A stretch of DNA of 64,000 bases from Endozoicomonas sp. ISHI1. GTDB taxonomy: Bacteria; Pseudomonadota; Gammaproteobacteria; Pseudomonadales; Endozoicomonadaceae. Each line of letters opens with the position of its first letter. Position 1 is the stretch's first letter. The position numbers were made by a program, and so were the translations under genes. Of the stretch, positions 26,219 to 35,127 are shown piece by piece. Location of the stretch: contig NZ_JAGRPU010000021.1 of NCBI RefSeq assembly GCF_024606225.1, forward strand, positions 1 through 64,000, read 5' to 3'. Below the pieces are notes generated by a model. It saw nothing but the letters and a program-made list of their open reading frames with translations, was not told where the DNA came from and ran no database searches.

Positions 26219-27232
26219 TCAGGGGTTAACAGCAGGCTCTAGCATCTCAATGGTGCCCTCACTCGCGTCGACACGGACGTTTACACCTTCGGCAATGGTA
26301 AATATATTATCCTGGTGGCCAATCATTGCCCCATTCCAGGCTGGAATCTGCAAGGGTGAAATGTGTTGTTCCAGCACTTCCTGCAAGCGGAAAGAGCCAT
26401 AAGGAACCTTGGCATTACAATGTGTACATTGACCAAAAATAAAGCCAGAGATTTCTTTTAAAATACCGGCAGTTTGTAATTGGGTTAACATGCGATCAAT
26501 TTGATAAACATCTTCACCTGTGTCCTCCAAAAACAGAATTTTATTTTTAAAACTGGGTAAATAGGTGCTTCCCAGCATGGAAACTAACACGGATAAGTTG
26601 CCCCCCAGAATTTCCCCTGTGGCAATGCCAGGGTGAATAGTTTGAATTCGCGCAATAGTCCGGGTTAAATCATCGCTTTTGATGATCGGGTTACCCATAG
26701 TAATGGCATTACCTTGAAAGAGAATTTTCTCCAAATAATTGACGGTGTATTGCGTCCAGGGAAAAGCCGCAGCCATCGGGCCATGAAACGTTATTAAGCC
26801 AGTTTTCTGGTAGATGGCTAACAGCAAGGTGGTAATGTCACTAAAACCCATAAAAATCTTGGGGTTCTTTTTGATTAAAGGAAAGTCCAGATACTCCAGT
26901 GTTCTGGCCGACCCCCAGCCACCACGTAACTCAATGATGGCTTTAACTTCCGGGTTGGCAAACATGTCATTAATATCAGCAGCACGTGCCTGATCAGTAC
27001 CCGCAAAATATCCGCTCTGTTGAAAAATCGTTTTACCGTAGATAACGTTCAATCCCAATGCCTGAAGTCGCTCTGTTGCAAATTGCACATCCTGAGCGTC
27101 ATTAACACGAAAGCCACTGGAAATGAAGGCAACGGTATCGCCTTTATTCAGAGGGGGCGGTTTAATAGTTGGTAATGCCAATACAGGGCTGGTAATAAGC
27201 CAGCATACAATAATAAATAATAATTTTTTCAT
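26219..27232 (-). CDS. Exported LD-carboxypeptidase (peptidase S66)
   Basis: 337 residues of the LdcA/MccF family, which cleaves the L,D-bond before the terminal D-Ala of murein tetrapeptides. The triad is visible: Ser131 in MGFSDITTL, Glu236 in LFLEDTGEDVYQIDRML and His306 in AMIGHQDNIF; ELRGGWGSARTLEYLD (101-116) is also typical. Unlike cytosolic LdcA, it has a strong signal peptide (MKKLLFIIVCWLITSPVLA), so it should act in the periplasm or outside, perhaps on host-facing muropeptides (inference). The first ~21 codons are duplicated at the start of the Rpn10-like gene. GCAGGAG-type ribosome-binding sequence before ATG 27232. Confidence 0.87.
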   Translation of the reverse strand: MKKLLFIIVCWLITSPVLALPTIKPPPLNKGDTVAFISSGFRVNDAQDVQFATERLQALGLNVIYGKTIFQQSGYFAGTDQARAADINDMFANPEVKAIIELRGGWGSARTLEYLDFPLIKKNPKIFMGFSDITTLLLAIYQKTGLITFHGPMAAAFPWTQYTVNYLEKILFQGNAITMGNPIIKSDDLTRTIARIQTIHPGIATGEILGGNLSVLVSMLGSTYLPSFKNKILFLEDTGEDVYQIDRMLTQLQTAGILKEISGFIFGQCTHCNAKVPYGSFRLQEVLEQHISPLQIPAWNGAMIGHQDNIFTIAEGVNVRVDASEGTIEMLEPAVNP

Positions 27233-27636
27233 AGTTTACTCCAGCAGGAGGTCTTGTTTTCCGAGTCTTCCCCTCACTTATTTTTGAATTTCTCACCTTT
27301 CCAGCAGGTTTTATCAAAGGTTATGTCGTCTTTGGAGGGGCGCTAACCAGGTTCTTTCATTACTTGTATGAGCTTGCTTTTAGCCATGAAACACCTCTTA
27401 CAGGCTGAAAGCCGCTGTCGCTAGTTTAGACAAAAACGACTGATCCATTCATTAATATGCATGAATCACTCAGTTTTAAACGCTTGTTTCTTTATGCTGT
27501 TTGAATGGCTATGATGCTGGGCATTATTACTAGAAGATTTGAGCATGTATCCATTCATTCATTCGACTCCTGGCCAATCTCCGCAGGGCCAAAAAAGCCC
27601 CCAAAATTTCTGTTAATGCTGTCAGTGAGAACCGCT
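27167..27636. repeat. 470-bp direct repeat, copy 1
   Basis: Contains the first ~22 codons of the LD-carboxypeptidase, the intergenic region and a truncated 5' end of the thioesterase gene (its ATG equivalent near 27548). Nearly identical to 28526-28994 in the same orientation; differences are scattered substitutions and small indels, such as an extra ATTC near 27560. Copy 1 keeps the intact carboxypeptidase; its thioesterase fragment is dead and frameshifted. Confidence 0.9.
27544..27636 (+). pseudogene. Truncated 5' fragment of the thioesterase gene
   Basis: Matches the start of the intact gene at 28907 (ATGTATCCATTCATT, CGCAGGGCCAA, CCCCCAAAATTTCTGTT), then ends abruptly at 27636 where the Rpn10-like sequence begins. 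A 4-bp ATTC insertion shifts its frame. A by-product of the 470-bp duplication. Confidence 0.85.
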
Positions 27637-28591
27637 AAGGAGCAGCATCAGAGCTTGTAGGTTTATTCGATTCTTCAGCAGCTTGTTGTTCAGCTCTCAA
27701 AGCTTCTTCCATAGACAAAAGAAGAGCAAGTTCCAAATCATCTTCAGGAGCAGCATCTTGATTATTAGTAATAGGAATATCAGCTTGTTGTGTAGTCGTA
27801 GTAGTTTGTTGATTGTTATTGTCACTATTGGCAGCGGCAGCAGCTTGACGTCTTTGTTCTTCTTCTAATGATGCAAGAATAGCCATAGCTAATTGAGGAT
27901 CGTCAGCTTCGGTGCCGAAGTTGAAGGCACCACCAGTGGCACTGACGCCTGTATGAACACCAAAGCTACCAGAACCAGGTCCATCTCCCATCAAGGCAGT
28001 AGAGAACAATAAATCAATAACGCTACCGTGTTCAGGGACGACATAAAAGTAGGCGTTCTTTCGGACTTGTTCGGTGAATTCCTTCAAGATTGATGTGTTA
28101 GAGGGGCATCCAAGACTAATGATACTAACACCGACATTATGCTTGCGGAGGGCGGTGGCGAGTTGACGAAGCTTGTCAGGGCTGTCGGTGACAGGGGAGC
28201 CTACAAAGATGACGACTTGCTTTTGGGAGCGGTTGTTCTTGGCGTGGGAGAGAGCGAGCATGGCGATTCGGACACCATTAGCAAAGTGGGATTCGCCACC
28301 GACGGCAATCGAGGCGAGGCTAGCAGAGATGCGGTCGATGTCTTCAGTGAGGGTTTCACGGACGGAGCAGGCATTGCCGCCGAAGGTGAGCAAACCAATG
28401 ACGTTTTCGGGGTTGCGTTGGATGAGGGCTTCGCAAAGGAGGGAGCAGGCTTCCTGGACAGCCATGATACGGTTGGGACTATAGTCGCCGTTGCGCATGT
28501 AATCAGAGGAGTCAATGCAGAGGAAAGTTGTTAATGCCAATACAGGCCTGGTAATAAACCAGCATACAATAATAAATAATGATTTTTTCAT
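27635..28591 (-). CDS. Exported Rpn10/PSMD4-like ubiquitin-binding protein
   Basis: 318 residues. Residues 1-20 are a signal peptide almost identical to the neighbouring LD-carboxypeptidase's. From residue 22 the protein follows the eukaryotic 26S proteasome subunit Rpn10/S5a. A vWA domain (22-200) has FLCIDSSDYMRNGDYSPNR, RNPENVIGLLTFGG, GVRIAMLALSHAKN and VVIFVGSPVTDS. Two ubiquitin-interacting motifs follow, at about 229-248 (DDPQLAMAILASLEEEQ) and 283-302 (EDDLELALLLSMEEALRA), with Gln/Ala-rich spacers. Rpn10 is a proteasomal ubiquitin receptor; bacteria of this kind have no 26S proteasome, so a host-directed exported ubiquitin binder is the best inference. The body (27637-28525) lies exactly between 470-bp direct repeats, and the stop codon spans the junction. 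Ribosome-binding sequence GGAAG before ATG 28591. Confidence 0.88.
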   Translation of the reverse strand: MKKSLFIIVCWFITRPVLALTTFLCIDSSDYMRNGDYSPNRIMAVQEACSLLCEALIQRNPENVIGLLTFGGNACSVRETLTEDIDRISASLASIAVGGESHFANGVRIAMLALSHAKNNRSQKQVVIFVGSPVTDSPDKLRQLATALRKHNVGVSIISLGCPSNTSILKEFTEQVRKNAYFYVVPEHGSVIDLLFSTALMGDGPGSGSFGVHTGVSATGGAFNFGTEADDPQLAMAILASLEEEQRRQAAAAANSDNNNQQTTTTTQQADIPITNNQDAAPEDDLELALLLSMEEALRAEQQAAEESNKPTSSDAAP

Positions 28592-28994
28592 AGCTTACTC
28601 CGGAAGGAAGTCTTGTTTTCTGAGCCTCTCCCTCACTTATTTTTGAATTTCTCACCGTTCCAGCAGGTTTTATCAATGGTTACATTGTCTGTGGAGGGGC
28701 GCTGTCATCACGTACTTTCATCACTTGCATGAGCTTGTTTTTAGCCATGAAACACCTCTTACAGGCTGAAAGTCGCCGTGGCTAGTTTAGACAAAAAACG
28801 GCTGATCCATTCATTAATATGCATGAATCACTCAGTGTTAAACGATTGTTTCTTTATGCTGTTTGAATGGCTATGATGCTGGGCATTATTACTAGAAGAT
28901 TTGAGCATGTATCCATTCATTCGACTCCTGACCACTCTCCGCAGGGCCAACAAAGCCCCCAAAATTTCTGTTGACGCCATCAGTGAGAATCGCT
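28526..28994. repeat. 470-bp direct repeat, copy 2
   Basis: Second copy of 27167-27636. It supplies the signal-peptide codons and ribosome-binding site of the Rpn10-like gene and the promoter and 5' end of the intact thioesterase gene. Copy-to-copy offset is 1359 bp, so the unique insert is 889 bp (27637-28525). Confidence 0.9.
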
Positions 28995-29458
28995 TTCGCT
29001 GTATGCCATGGGATTTAGATCTGTTCATGGAAATGAATAATGGTCGGGTTTTGACGCTGTTCGATCTGGGCCGGTTTACTCTTTCTATTCAGAGCGGGCT
29101 GTCTGCTGTCCTTAAAAGGGAGAAATGGGGATTGGTGGTGGCAGGCAGTACCACTCGTTATCGAAAGCGGGTCCGAATGTTCGACAAAGTGACTACGTAC
29201 ACCCAGGTGACCGCGATGGATGAGCGATGGGTTTATATCATCCAGTCCATGTGGGTGAAAGGTGAACCGGCTTCTTCAGTCCTGTTAAGAACGGCTGTTA
29301 CCGAGAAGGGCCGGATAGTCGCTACTGAACGCGTCAGAAAAGCCATGGATATGGAAGACTGGTCTCCAGAGCCGGAAGGTTGGGTAAAAGCCTGGATCGA
29401 AAGTGAAGATTCGCGTCCCTGGCCTCCTTTGTCAGCCCGCTCTGATAAGGGCTTTTAA
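28907..29458 (+). CDS. Hotdog-fold acyl-CoA thioesterase family protein
   Basis: 183 residues of the 4HBT/FadM-like thioesterase group. Visible features are the active-site region WDLDLFMEMNNGRVLTLFDLGRF (about 36-58), TRYRKRVRMFDKVTTYTQV and the C-terminal PW region. Probably hydrolyses acyl-CoA in the cytosol; substrate unknown. ATG 28907 is preceded by AGAAG. The first ~29 codons lie in repeat copy 2, so promoter and start are duplicated upstream as a dead fragment. Confidence 0.8.
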   Translation: MYPFIRLLTTLRRANKAPKISVDAISENRFRCMPWDLDLFMEMNNGRVLTLFDLGRFTLSIQSGLSAVLKREKWGLVVAGSTTRYRKRVRMFDKVTTYTQVTAMDERWVYIIQSMWVKGEPASSVLLRTAVTEKGRIVATERVRKAMDMEDWSPEPEGWVKAWIESEDSRPWPPLSARSDKGF

Positions 29459-29489
29459 CTGGAAATATCCCGCTAAAAGCCCCGATGGC

Positions 29490-29882
29490 TTACTTCAGCA
29501 GGAATTTTTCCGGATGCGGCCAGATCTCACTCTCTGGCCGATCAAACTGAATCAACTCAATGAGCGTTCTTCCATCTTTGATGAAAGCTACAGTGACATG
29601 TTCTGCAGGAGAGGTGGGCTCAAGAACGACTTCTTTCCCTTTTATGGCTTCCTGAATATCGTCCACCTCAAAGGCAATATGGGGCGTGGTTTTTATAATC
29701 TCCGGTAATGTATTGTCTTCATCAAAATTCATCCACTCAACACCATAAGGGGTTTCGAAATACCCGGTGGCATGATGTTTCAGTTTCTCGTTATAGCAAT
29801 CGTCTGATAGCTTTTCCCGGGTAGGTATCCCGACATGGTGAAAACGAAGTTGCTGCACTTGCTTGCTCTCAACTCTTCTCAT
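29490..29882 (-). CDS. VOC (glyoxalase/bleomycin resistance) family protein
   Basis: 130 residues with paired beta-alpha-beta-beta-beta modules of the vicinal-oxygen-chelate fold. Likely metal or active-site positions are RFHHVGIPT (about 13-21), HIAFEVDDI (about 68-76) and TLIELIQF (about 106-113). Specific reaction unknown. Converges with the thioesterase gene and is divergent from ribD; last gene of the block between nrdR and ribD. Confidence 0.8.
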   Translation of the reverse strand: MRRVESKQVQQLRFHHVGIPTREKLSDDCYNEKLKHHATGYFETPYGVEWMNFDEDNTLPEIIKTTPHIAFEVDDIQEAIKGKEVVLEPTSPAEHVTVAFIKDGRTLIELIQFDRPESEIWPHPEKFLLK

Positions 29883-30033
29883 TTGTAGTTGCTTGATTCT
29901 ACTAGGGTATCGAGTGTGATGAACAGTGCGAATGCTTACGATTGATGTGCTCGGGCTATTCCGTCAGTGAGTGATGCTGGCCGCAAAATCATATAAACTG
30001 CCCCCATTTCTGACTTAGCCCGGAGAGCCTCCT

Positions 30034-31161
30034 ATGGCGTCTGCCATTGATCATGAAATGATGTCCCGAGCCCTGCAACTGGCACGGAAAGGGTTGTACA
30101 CCACAATGCCCAATCCCAGGGTTGGTTGTGTGATCGTGAAGGATGGCGTCATTGTTGGTGAAGGCTTTCATGAGCGTTCGGGCGAGCCCCATGCTGAAGT
30201 GCATGCTCTGGAAATGGCGGGTGACCGGGCTGAGGGAGCAACAGCCTATGTCACCCTTGAGCCCTGTAGTCATTTTGGAAAAACACCGCCCTGTGCGCAA
30301 GCACTGATCAGAGCTCGAGTGGGCAGAGTGGTTGCTGCTATGGAGGACCCTAACCCACTGGTGTCCGGTCGTGGTATGAGCCTGCTAAGTGACGCTGGCA
30401 TTGAGGTTGAATCGGGTGTTCTTGAGCTTGAAGCGAAAACACTGAACCCAGGCTTTATCAAAAAGATGGTGACTGGACAACCTTATGTCCGGCTGAAGCT
30501 GGCCATGAGTCTGGACGGCAGAACGGCCATGGCAAGTGGTGAATCCCAATGGATTACCGGACCCGATGCCCGCAGTGAAGTTCAAAAGCTCCGGGCGCAA
30601 AGTTGTGCTGTTATTACGGGTGTTGGCTCTATTCTTCACGATAATTCTTCTTTGACCGTCAGAGCGCAAGAGTTGGGGCTCCCAGATGCTGAAAAACTCG
30701 CTCGAAGACAACCACTAAGGGTCGTTCTGGATTCATCTCTGCAAACCCCTGTAGACGCGAAAGTAGTCACCGGGCCCGGAAAGGTTCTGGTTGTCTGCAC
30801 GGATCAGGCAGAACAGAACCGGCTGGCGCAGCTGGAGGCTGCCGGTGCCGAAGTGATTAGATTGAACCCCGGCAGACAGGTTGATCTGAACGCATTAATG
30901 AGCGAACTGGCTCAGAGAGATTGTCAGGAGGTCTTGCTCGAAACAGGGGCGACCCTTGCCGGAGCGGCTGTCAGTGAAGGACTGGTGGATGAGCTGAATA
31001 TCTTCATGGCCCCAACCTTGATGGGGTCAGCGGCCCGGCCATTGCTGAACCTTCCCTTTCAGTCGATGTCAGAAAAGCTGGCACTGAATATCTCTGATAT
31101 TCGCGCTATTGGTACTGACTGGCTCCTTAAGGCCACTTTCAAACAGAACACTGACGACTGA
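30034..31161 (+). CDS. ribD: Riboflavin biosynthesis deaminase/reductase RibD
   Basis: Bifunctional pyrimidine deaminase and reductase acting after GTP cyclohydrolase II. 375 residues. Deaminase domain 1-145 with HAE at 53-55 and zinc Cys 78 and 87 (EPCSHFGKTPPCAQAL); reductase domain from about 150 (KLAMSLDGRTAMASGESQWITG, ETGATLAGA). GGAGAG ribosome-binding sequence. First gene of the ribD-ribE-ribBA-ribH-nusB-thiL-pgpA run. No FMN riboswitch is visible upstream. Confidence 0.96.
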   Translation: MASAIDHEMMSRALQLARKGLYTTMPNPRVGCVIVKDGVIVGEGFHERSGEPHAEVHALEMAGDRAEGATAYVTLEPCSHFGKTPPCAQALIRARVGRVVAAMEDPNPLVSGRGMSLLSDAGIEVESGVLELEAKTLNPGFIKKMVTGQPYVRLKLAMSLDGRTAMASGESQWITGPDARSEVQKLRAQSCAVITGVGSILHDNSSLTVRAQELGLPDAEKLARRQPLRVVLDSSLQTPVDAKVVTGPGKVLVVCTDQAEQNRLAQLEAAGAEVIRLNPGRQVDLNALMSELAQRDCQEVLLETGATLAGAAVSEGLVDELNIFMAPTLMGSAARPLLNLPFQSMSEKLALNISDIRAIGTDWLLKATFKQNTDD

Positions 31162-31173
31162 GATTCGCTATTC

Positions 31174-31839
31174 ATGTTTACAGGTATTATCGAGGCTGTT
31201 GGTAGCCTGCAAAAAGTAGAACCCCGCTCTGGTGATCTGAGGCTAACGGTTAACTCAGGTTGTTTGGATCTTTCAGACGTAAAACTCGGTGACAGCATTG
31301 CCACCAATGGTGTCTGCCTGACCGTAGTTGAATTGACCGGGCAGGGATATGTGGCTGATGTTTCCCTGGAAACGCTCGAATATTCAACGCTTTCGGGCCT
31401 GGCCGTCGGTTCTGCTCTGAATCTGGAAAAAGCTCTGACACCTTCAACCCGGCTGGGTGGTCACCTGGTCAGTGGTCATGTTGATGGTGTTGGTAAAATA
31501 GTCTCCATTGAACCTTCGGGGCGTTCAACGGTCTACTGGGTGGAGGCGCCCTCCAATCTGGCCCGGTATATTGCCCACAAGGGATCGATCACGGTAGATG
31601 GTGTCAGCCTGACGGTCAACAAGGTGGACGGCTGTCGCTTTGCCCTGAACATCGTGCCTCATACTCAGCAGGAAACCATTATTACCGGCTATCGGGCAGG
31701 AACAGAAATCAATCTGGAAGTGGATGTGCTGGCCCGGTATCTGGAAAGGCTGATGGACCCCAGCCTCAGGGAAGAGAGCCCATCGGCTCCTGTCAGTCTG
31801 ACCGCCGGTTTTCTTGCCGAACATGGCTTTATGAAGTGA
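31174..31839 (+). CDS. ribE: Riboflavin synthase, alpha subunit
   Basis: Converts two 6,7-dimethyl-8-ribityllumazines to riboflavin. 221 residues made of two similar lumazine-binding barrels: MFTGIIEAVGSL...TNGVCLTVVE and GGHLVSGHVDGVGKI...VDGVSLTVNKV. Twelve base pairs after ribD, co-transcribed. Also called ribC in E. coli. Confidence 0.96.
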   Translation: MFTGIIEAVGSLQKVEPRSGDLRLTVNSGCLDLSDVKLGDSIATNGVCLTVVELTGQGYVADVSLETLEYSTLSGLAVGSALNLEKALTPSTRLGGHLVSGHVDGVGKIVSIEPSGRSTVYWVEAPSNLARYIAHKGSITVDGVSLTVNKVDGCRFALNIVPHTQQETIITGYRAGTEINLEVDVLARYLERLMDPSLREESPSAPVSLTAGFLAEHGFMK

Positions 31840-31920
31840 TCGCTTCCAGCTTGGGTATGAAACCGTTAGAATACGCCGGTTTCGCATACCGGATGTATAG
31901 AAAACACACACGGGGGTGTT

Positions 31921-33033
31921 ATGCAGCTTAACTCCATCGAAGAGATTATTGAGGATATCCGCCTCGGAAGACCTGTCATCCTGATGGATGATGAAGATCG
32001 TGAAAACGAAGGTGACCTGATAATCGCTGCTGAGAAGATCACTCCTGAGATCGTGAATTTCATGGCCCGTGAAGCCAGAGGTTTGCTATGCCTGACTCTG
32101 ACCGGAGAACGCTGCGATTTTCTGGGACTGCCACCGATGGTGACTTCGGAAGACAATTCATCGGGCTTTGGTACACCCTTTACCGTTTCCATAGAAGCGG
32201 CAGAAGGGGTAACAACAGGTATTTCGGCCCATGACCGGGCAAGAACGATTCGGGTAGCCGCGGATCCTCTGACTCGCCCCGGCGATATTGTTCAGCCAGG
32301 TCACGTGTTCCCATTGAGAGCCCAGCCTGGCGGTGTACTCAGCCGTGCGGGTCATACTGAAGCCGGTTGTGATCTGGCCCGTCTGGCCGGACTGACGCCG
32401 GCAGCCGCTATTATTGAGATCATGAATGAAGACGGCACCATGGCTCGTCGTCCTGATCTGGAAGTGTTTGCCAAAGAGCATGATCTGAAAATCGGCACCA
32501 TCGCCGATCTGATCAACTACCGAATCCTGAATGAGAAAACCGTCGAAAAGCTAGAGCGGCGCTCTCTGGATACCGATTTTGGCCAGTTTGATATGACGGC
32601 CTACAAGGATTCCATCAGCGGTGCGACGCACATTGCCCTGACCAAGGGCTATATTACACCGAACTCACCGGCGCTGGTGCGAGTTCATGCTATGGAACCT
32701 TTTCGTGATCTGCTGTCGGCACATCCTGAAAACGGTAAATCCAGCTGGCCACTGCACAAAGCAATGGCCAAGGTCGCCAGTGAGGGGCGTGGCGTGATTG
32801 TGTTGCTCGACTCCGAGTCGAGGCTTGATCTGGGCGGGGCCCTGGAAAAGTTCTCGGAAGGCAAGAGTAACAGCAACGGTATGTCCGGCGCGTATCTGAC
32901 CATAGGCACTGGTTCACAGATTCTGCGTGATCTGGGAGTGGGTAAAATGCGCCTGCTTAGCTCACCGATTCGCTTCGCGGCCCTGTCCGGATTTGATCTG
33001 GAAATTGTTGAATATATTCCGTGTGAAGACTGA
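31921..33033 (+). CDS. ribBA: 3,4-DHBP synthase with degenerate GTP cyclohydrolase II domain
   Basis: 370 residues. The N-terminal RibB domain (1-205) is intact: [29 protein letters not shown] and [22 protein letters not shown]; it makes the four-carbon unit of riboflavin. The C-terminal half is RibA-like ([10 protein letters not shown]...[13 protein letters not shown]) but lacks the three zinc cysteines and the RQEGRGIGL loop, so it cannot be a normal GTP cyclohydrolase II. A complete RibA is encoded separately at 42309. GGGGGTG ribosome-binding sequence. Same operon as ribE and ribH. Confidence 0.94.
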   Translation: MQLNSIEEIIEDIRLGRPVILMDDEDRENEGDLIIAAEKITPEIVNFMAREARGLLCLTLTGERCDFLGLPPMVTSEDNSSGFGTPFTVSIEAAEGVTTGISAHDRARTIRVAADPLTRPGDIVQPGHVFPLRAQPGGVLSRAGHTEAGCDLARLAGLTPAAAIIEIMNEDGTMARRPDLEVFAKEHDLKIGTIADLINYRILNEKTVEKLERRSLDTDFGQFDMTAYKDSISGATHIALTKGYITPNSPALVRVHAMEPFRDLLSAHPENGKSSWPLHKAMAKVASEGRGVIVLLDSESRLDLGGALEKFSEGKSNSNGMSGAYLTIGTGSQILRDLGVGKMRLLSSPIRFAALSGFDLEIVEYIPCED

Positions 33034-33091
33034 TTGTCAGAGCACATTGTTGTAAGTGCAACAGACACAAAGATTTATTGAGGAAAACGCA

Positions 33092-33565
33092 ATGTCACTG
33101 CAAACCATCGAAGGTACTCTGCAGGCAAATGGCGGCAAGTATGCGATCGTTGTTGGCCGCTGGAATGCCTTTGTTGTAGAAAGTCTGCTCAATGCTGCTG
33201 TGGACAGTTTGACCCGTCACGGTGTTGCGGAACAGGATATCACTATCGTCCGGTGCCCGGGCGCGTTCGAAATTCCACTGACGGTTAAGAAAGTTGCCAA
33301 AACCCAACGCTTCGACGCCATTATTGCCCTGGGTGCTGTCATTCGTGGTGGCACACCACACTTTGAATTCGTTGCTAACGAATGTGTGAAAGGCCTTTCC
33401 CACGTGAATCTGGACGAAGAAATTCCAGTGAGTTTCGGTGTTCTGACCGTAGATACCATCGAGCAGGCTATCGAGCGTTCCGGTACCAAAGCGGGTAACA
33501 AGGGTGAAGAGGCTGCCATGGCGGCTTTCGAAATGGTATCCCTGCTCAAGAAACTGGAGGCCTGA
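33092..33565 (+). CDS. ribH: 6,7-dimethyl-8-ribityllumazine synthase
   Basis: Condenses the RibD product (after dephosphorylation) with the RibB product. 157 residues. Typical blocks: [50 protein letters not shown] with the catalytic His, and [32 protein letters not shown] 33092 has GAGG eight bases upstream; the frame is open further 5' but without a family match. One base separates its stop from the nusB start. Confidence 0.97.
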   Translation: MSLQTIEGTLQANGGKYAIVVGRWNAFVVESLLNAAVDSLTRHGVAEQDITIVRCPGAFEIPLTVKKVAKTQRFDAIIALGAVIRGGTPHFEFVANECVKGLSHVNLDEEIPVSFGVLTVDTIEQAIERSGTKAGNKGEEAAMAAFEMVSLLKKLEA

Positions 33566-33566
33566 G

Positions 33567-34049
33567 TTGTCTACTGAGAAGCAGGAAGCCGGGCAGAAAT
33601 CTGCCCCGCGTCCAAAACCATCTGCCCGTCGTCGTGCACGTCAACTGGCGTTGCAGGCGTTATACCAGTGGCAGATGTCCCAGGCATCCATCACCCAGAT
33701 TGAAATGCAGTTTCGTGCGGACAACGATTTCAGCAAGGTGGACGACGGCTATTTTCACATGCTGCTGACCGGGATTGCCCGTGAAGCCAGTCGACTGGAT
33801 GACGCCATGTCGCCACTGCTGGATCGTCCTATCGCACAATTGGACCCGGTTGAAATGTCGGCCCTTCGCATTGGTTGCTATGAACTCATGAACCGCTCCG
33901 ATGTCCCGTACCGTGTTGTCATCAACGAAGCGATTGAGTTGGTTAAGCGTTTTGGTGCCCAGGATTCTCACCGTTACATCAACGGCATCCTGGACAAGCT
34001 GGCACCCCGTGTTCGCCCTGATGAAGTGCGCAACTTCCGTCGGAAGTAG
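33567..34049 (+). CDS. nusB: Transcription antitermination factor NusB
   Basis: Binds boxA with NusE/S10 in rRNA antitermination. 160 residues: [18 protein letters not shown] near 18-35, [12 protein letters not shown], and [25 protein letters not shown]. No ATG or GTG fits; TTG 33567 has GGAGG six bases upstream inside the end of ribH, so it is translationally coupled. An ATG further upstream would overlap ribH by about 60 bases and does not match the family. Confidence 0.93.
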   Translation: MSTEKQEAGQKSAPRPKPSARRRARQLALQALYQWQMSQASITQIEMQFRADNDFSKVDDGYFHMLLTGIAREASRLDDAMSPLLDRPIAQLDPVEMSALRIGCYELMNRSDVPYRVVINEAIELVKRFGAQDSHRYINGILDKLAPRVRPDEVRNFRRK

Positions 34050-34145
34050 TCGGTTTTCGATCAGGAGATAATGCTATTCTCTCCTGATCTGTTAACCCGC
34101 ATTGCAGCGCGTTAAACTCGTATTTTAGCTTGGCTGGAACCTCAC

Positions 34146-35114
34146 ATGGCGCTTGGCGAATTTGATCTGATTCGCAGTTTCTTCGATCGTCCGGGTCTTC
34201 GATCGTCATCAACTGATGTCGTTGGTATAGGCGACGATTGTGCACTTCTGTCTCTTCAACCCGGTCAGCAACTGGCCCAGTCTCTGGATACGCTGGTTGA
34301 AGGCATTCACTTCCCGAAAAACTGTGACCCCTATCTGCTGGGTTATCGTGCGTTGGCCGTTAATCTCAGTGATCTCGCTGCTATGGGGGCAAAACCCCAC
34401 AGCTTTATGCTGGGTTTGACCATGCCAGAATCGAATGATACCTGGCTTCAGTCGTTTTCTGACGGTTTGGCAGAGCTGGCGTCAATCCACCAGATAGGGC
34501 TGATCGGGGGAGACACCACCCAAGGGCCTTTAACCCTCTCGATACAGGTACAGGGAACATTATCCGGAGCCATTGCGCTACGGCGAAATGGCGCACAAGT
34601 CGGGGATCTGATTTATGTCAGCGGTTGTCTTGGGGACGCAGCTGGTGCACTACCTGATGTTTTGCGAGATGAGAACCCAAAGAGTGCTCGCACCCTTGAA
34701 CAGCGCCATCTGCTGGAGCGCTACTATCGACCGACACCCAGAATCGCATTGGGTCAGTGGTTGCTGGAAAATGGCGCCACGGCTGCTCTGGATATTTCCG
34801 ATGGTCTCTTGGGCGACCTGGGGCACATTCTCAAAACCAGTCGGGTTGGTGCTGAACTTAATACTTCATCGGTACCCGTCTCCAAAGAGCTGGAAAGTTT
34901 GCTGGGTATGGAGAAAGCCACAGAGCTGGCGCTGACCGGTGGTGATGATTATGAGTTGTGTTTTACATGGCCCGATCGGAAAAAGCTACTGCTTCCTGAC
35001 AGCTTATTGACAGATAATCCTGTAACCTGCATCGGTCGTATAACTTCCGCTCCCGGGCTGGTGGATGCAGAGACGGCACAGCCCCTTTCTCCCCGAGCCT
35101 ATCAGCACTTTTAG
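34146..35114 (+). CDS. thiL: Thiamine-monophosphate kinase
   Basis: Phosphorylates thiamine phosphate to the active cofactor thiamine diphosphate. 322 residues. Motifs: VGIGDDCALL (Mg/ATP), VNLSDLAAMGAKP, GLIGGDTTQGPL, and ALDISDGLLGDLGHIL near 213-228; ends with TGGDDYELCF. Completes the pathway from ThiE's product. Follows nusB by about 96 bp and precedes pgpA, the usual gammaproteobacterial order. Confidence 0.95.
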   Translation: MALGEFDLIRSFFDRPGLRSSSTDVVGIGDDCALLSLQPGQQLAQSLDTLVEGIHFPKNCDPYLLGYRALAVNLSDLAAMGAKPHSFMLGLTMPESNDTWLQSFSDGLAELASIHQIGLIGGDTTQGPLTLSIQVQGTLSGAIALRRNGAQVGDLIYVSGCLGDAAGALPDVLRDENPKSARTLEQRHLLERYYRPTPRIALGQWLLENGATAALDISDGLLGDLGHILKTSRVGAELNTSSVPVSKELESLLGMEKATELALTGGDDYELCFTWPDRKKLLLPDSLLTDNPVTCIGRITSAPGLVDAETAQPLSPRAYQHF

Positions 35115-35127
35115 TGACTTCTTTTTT

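Noticed and set aside
29900-30033. FMN riboswitch upstream of ribD
   Set aside because: Looked for the conserved FMN-aptamer blocks before ribD, and also before ribBA (31840-31920); none seen.
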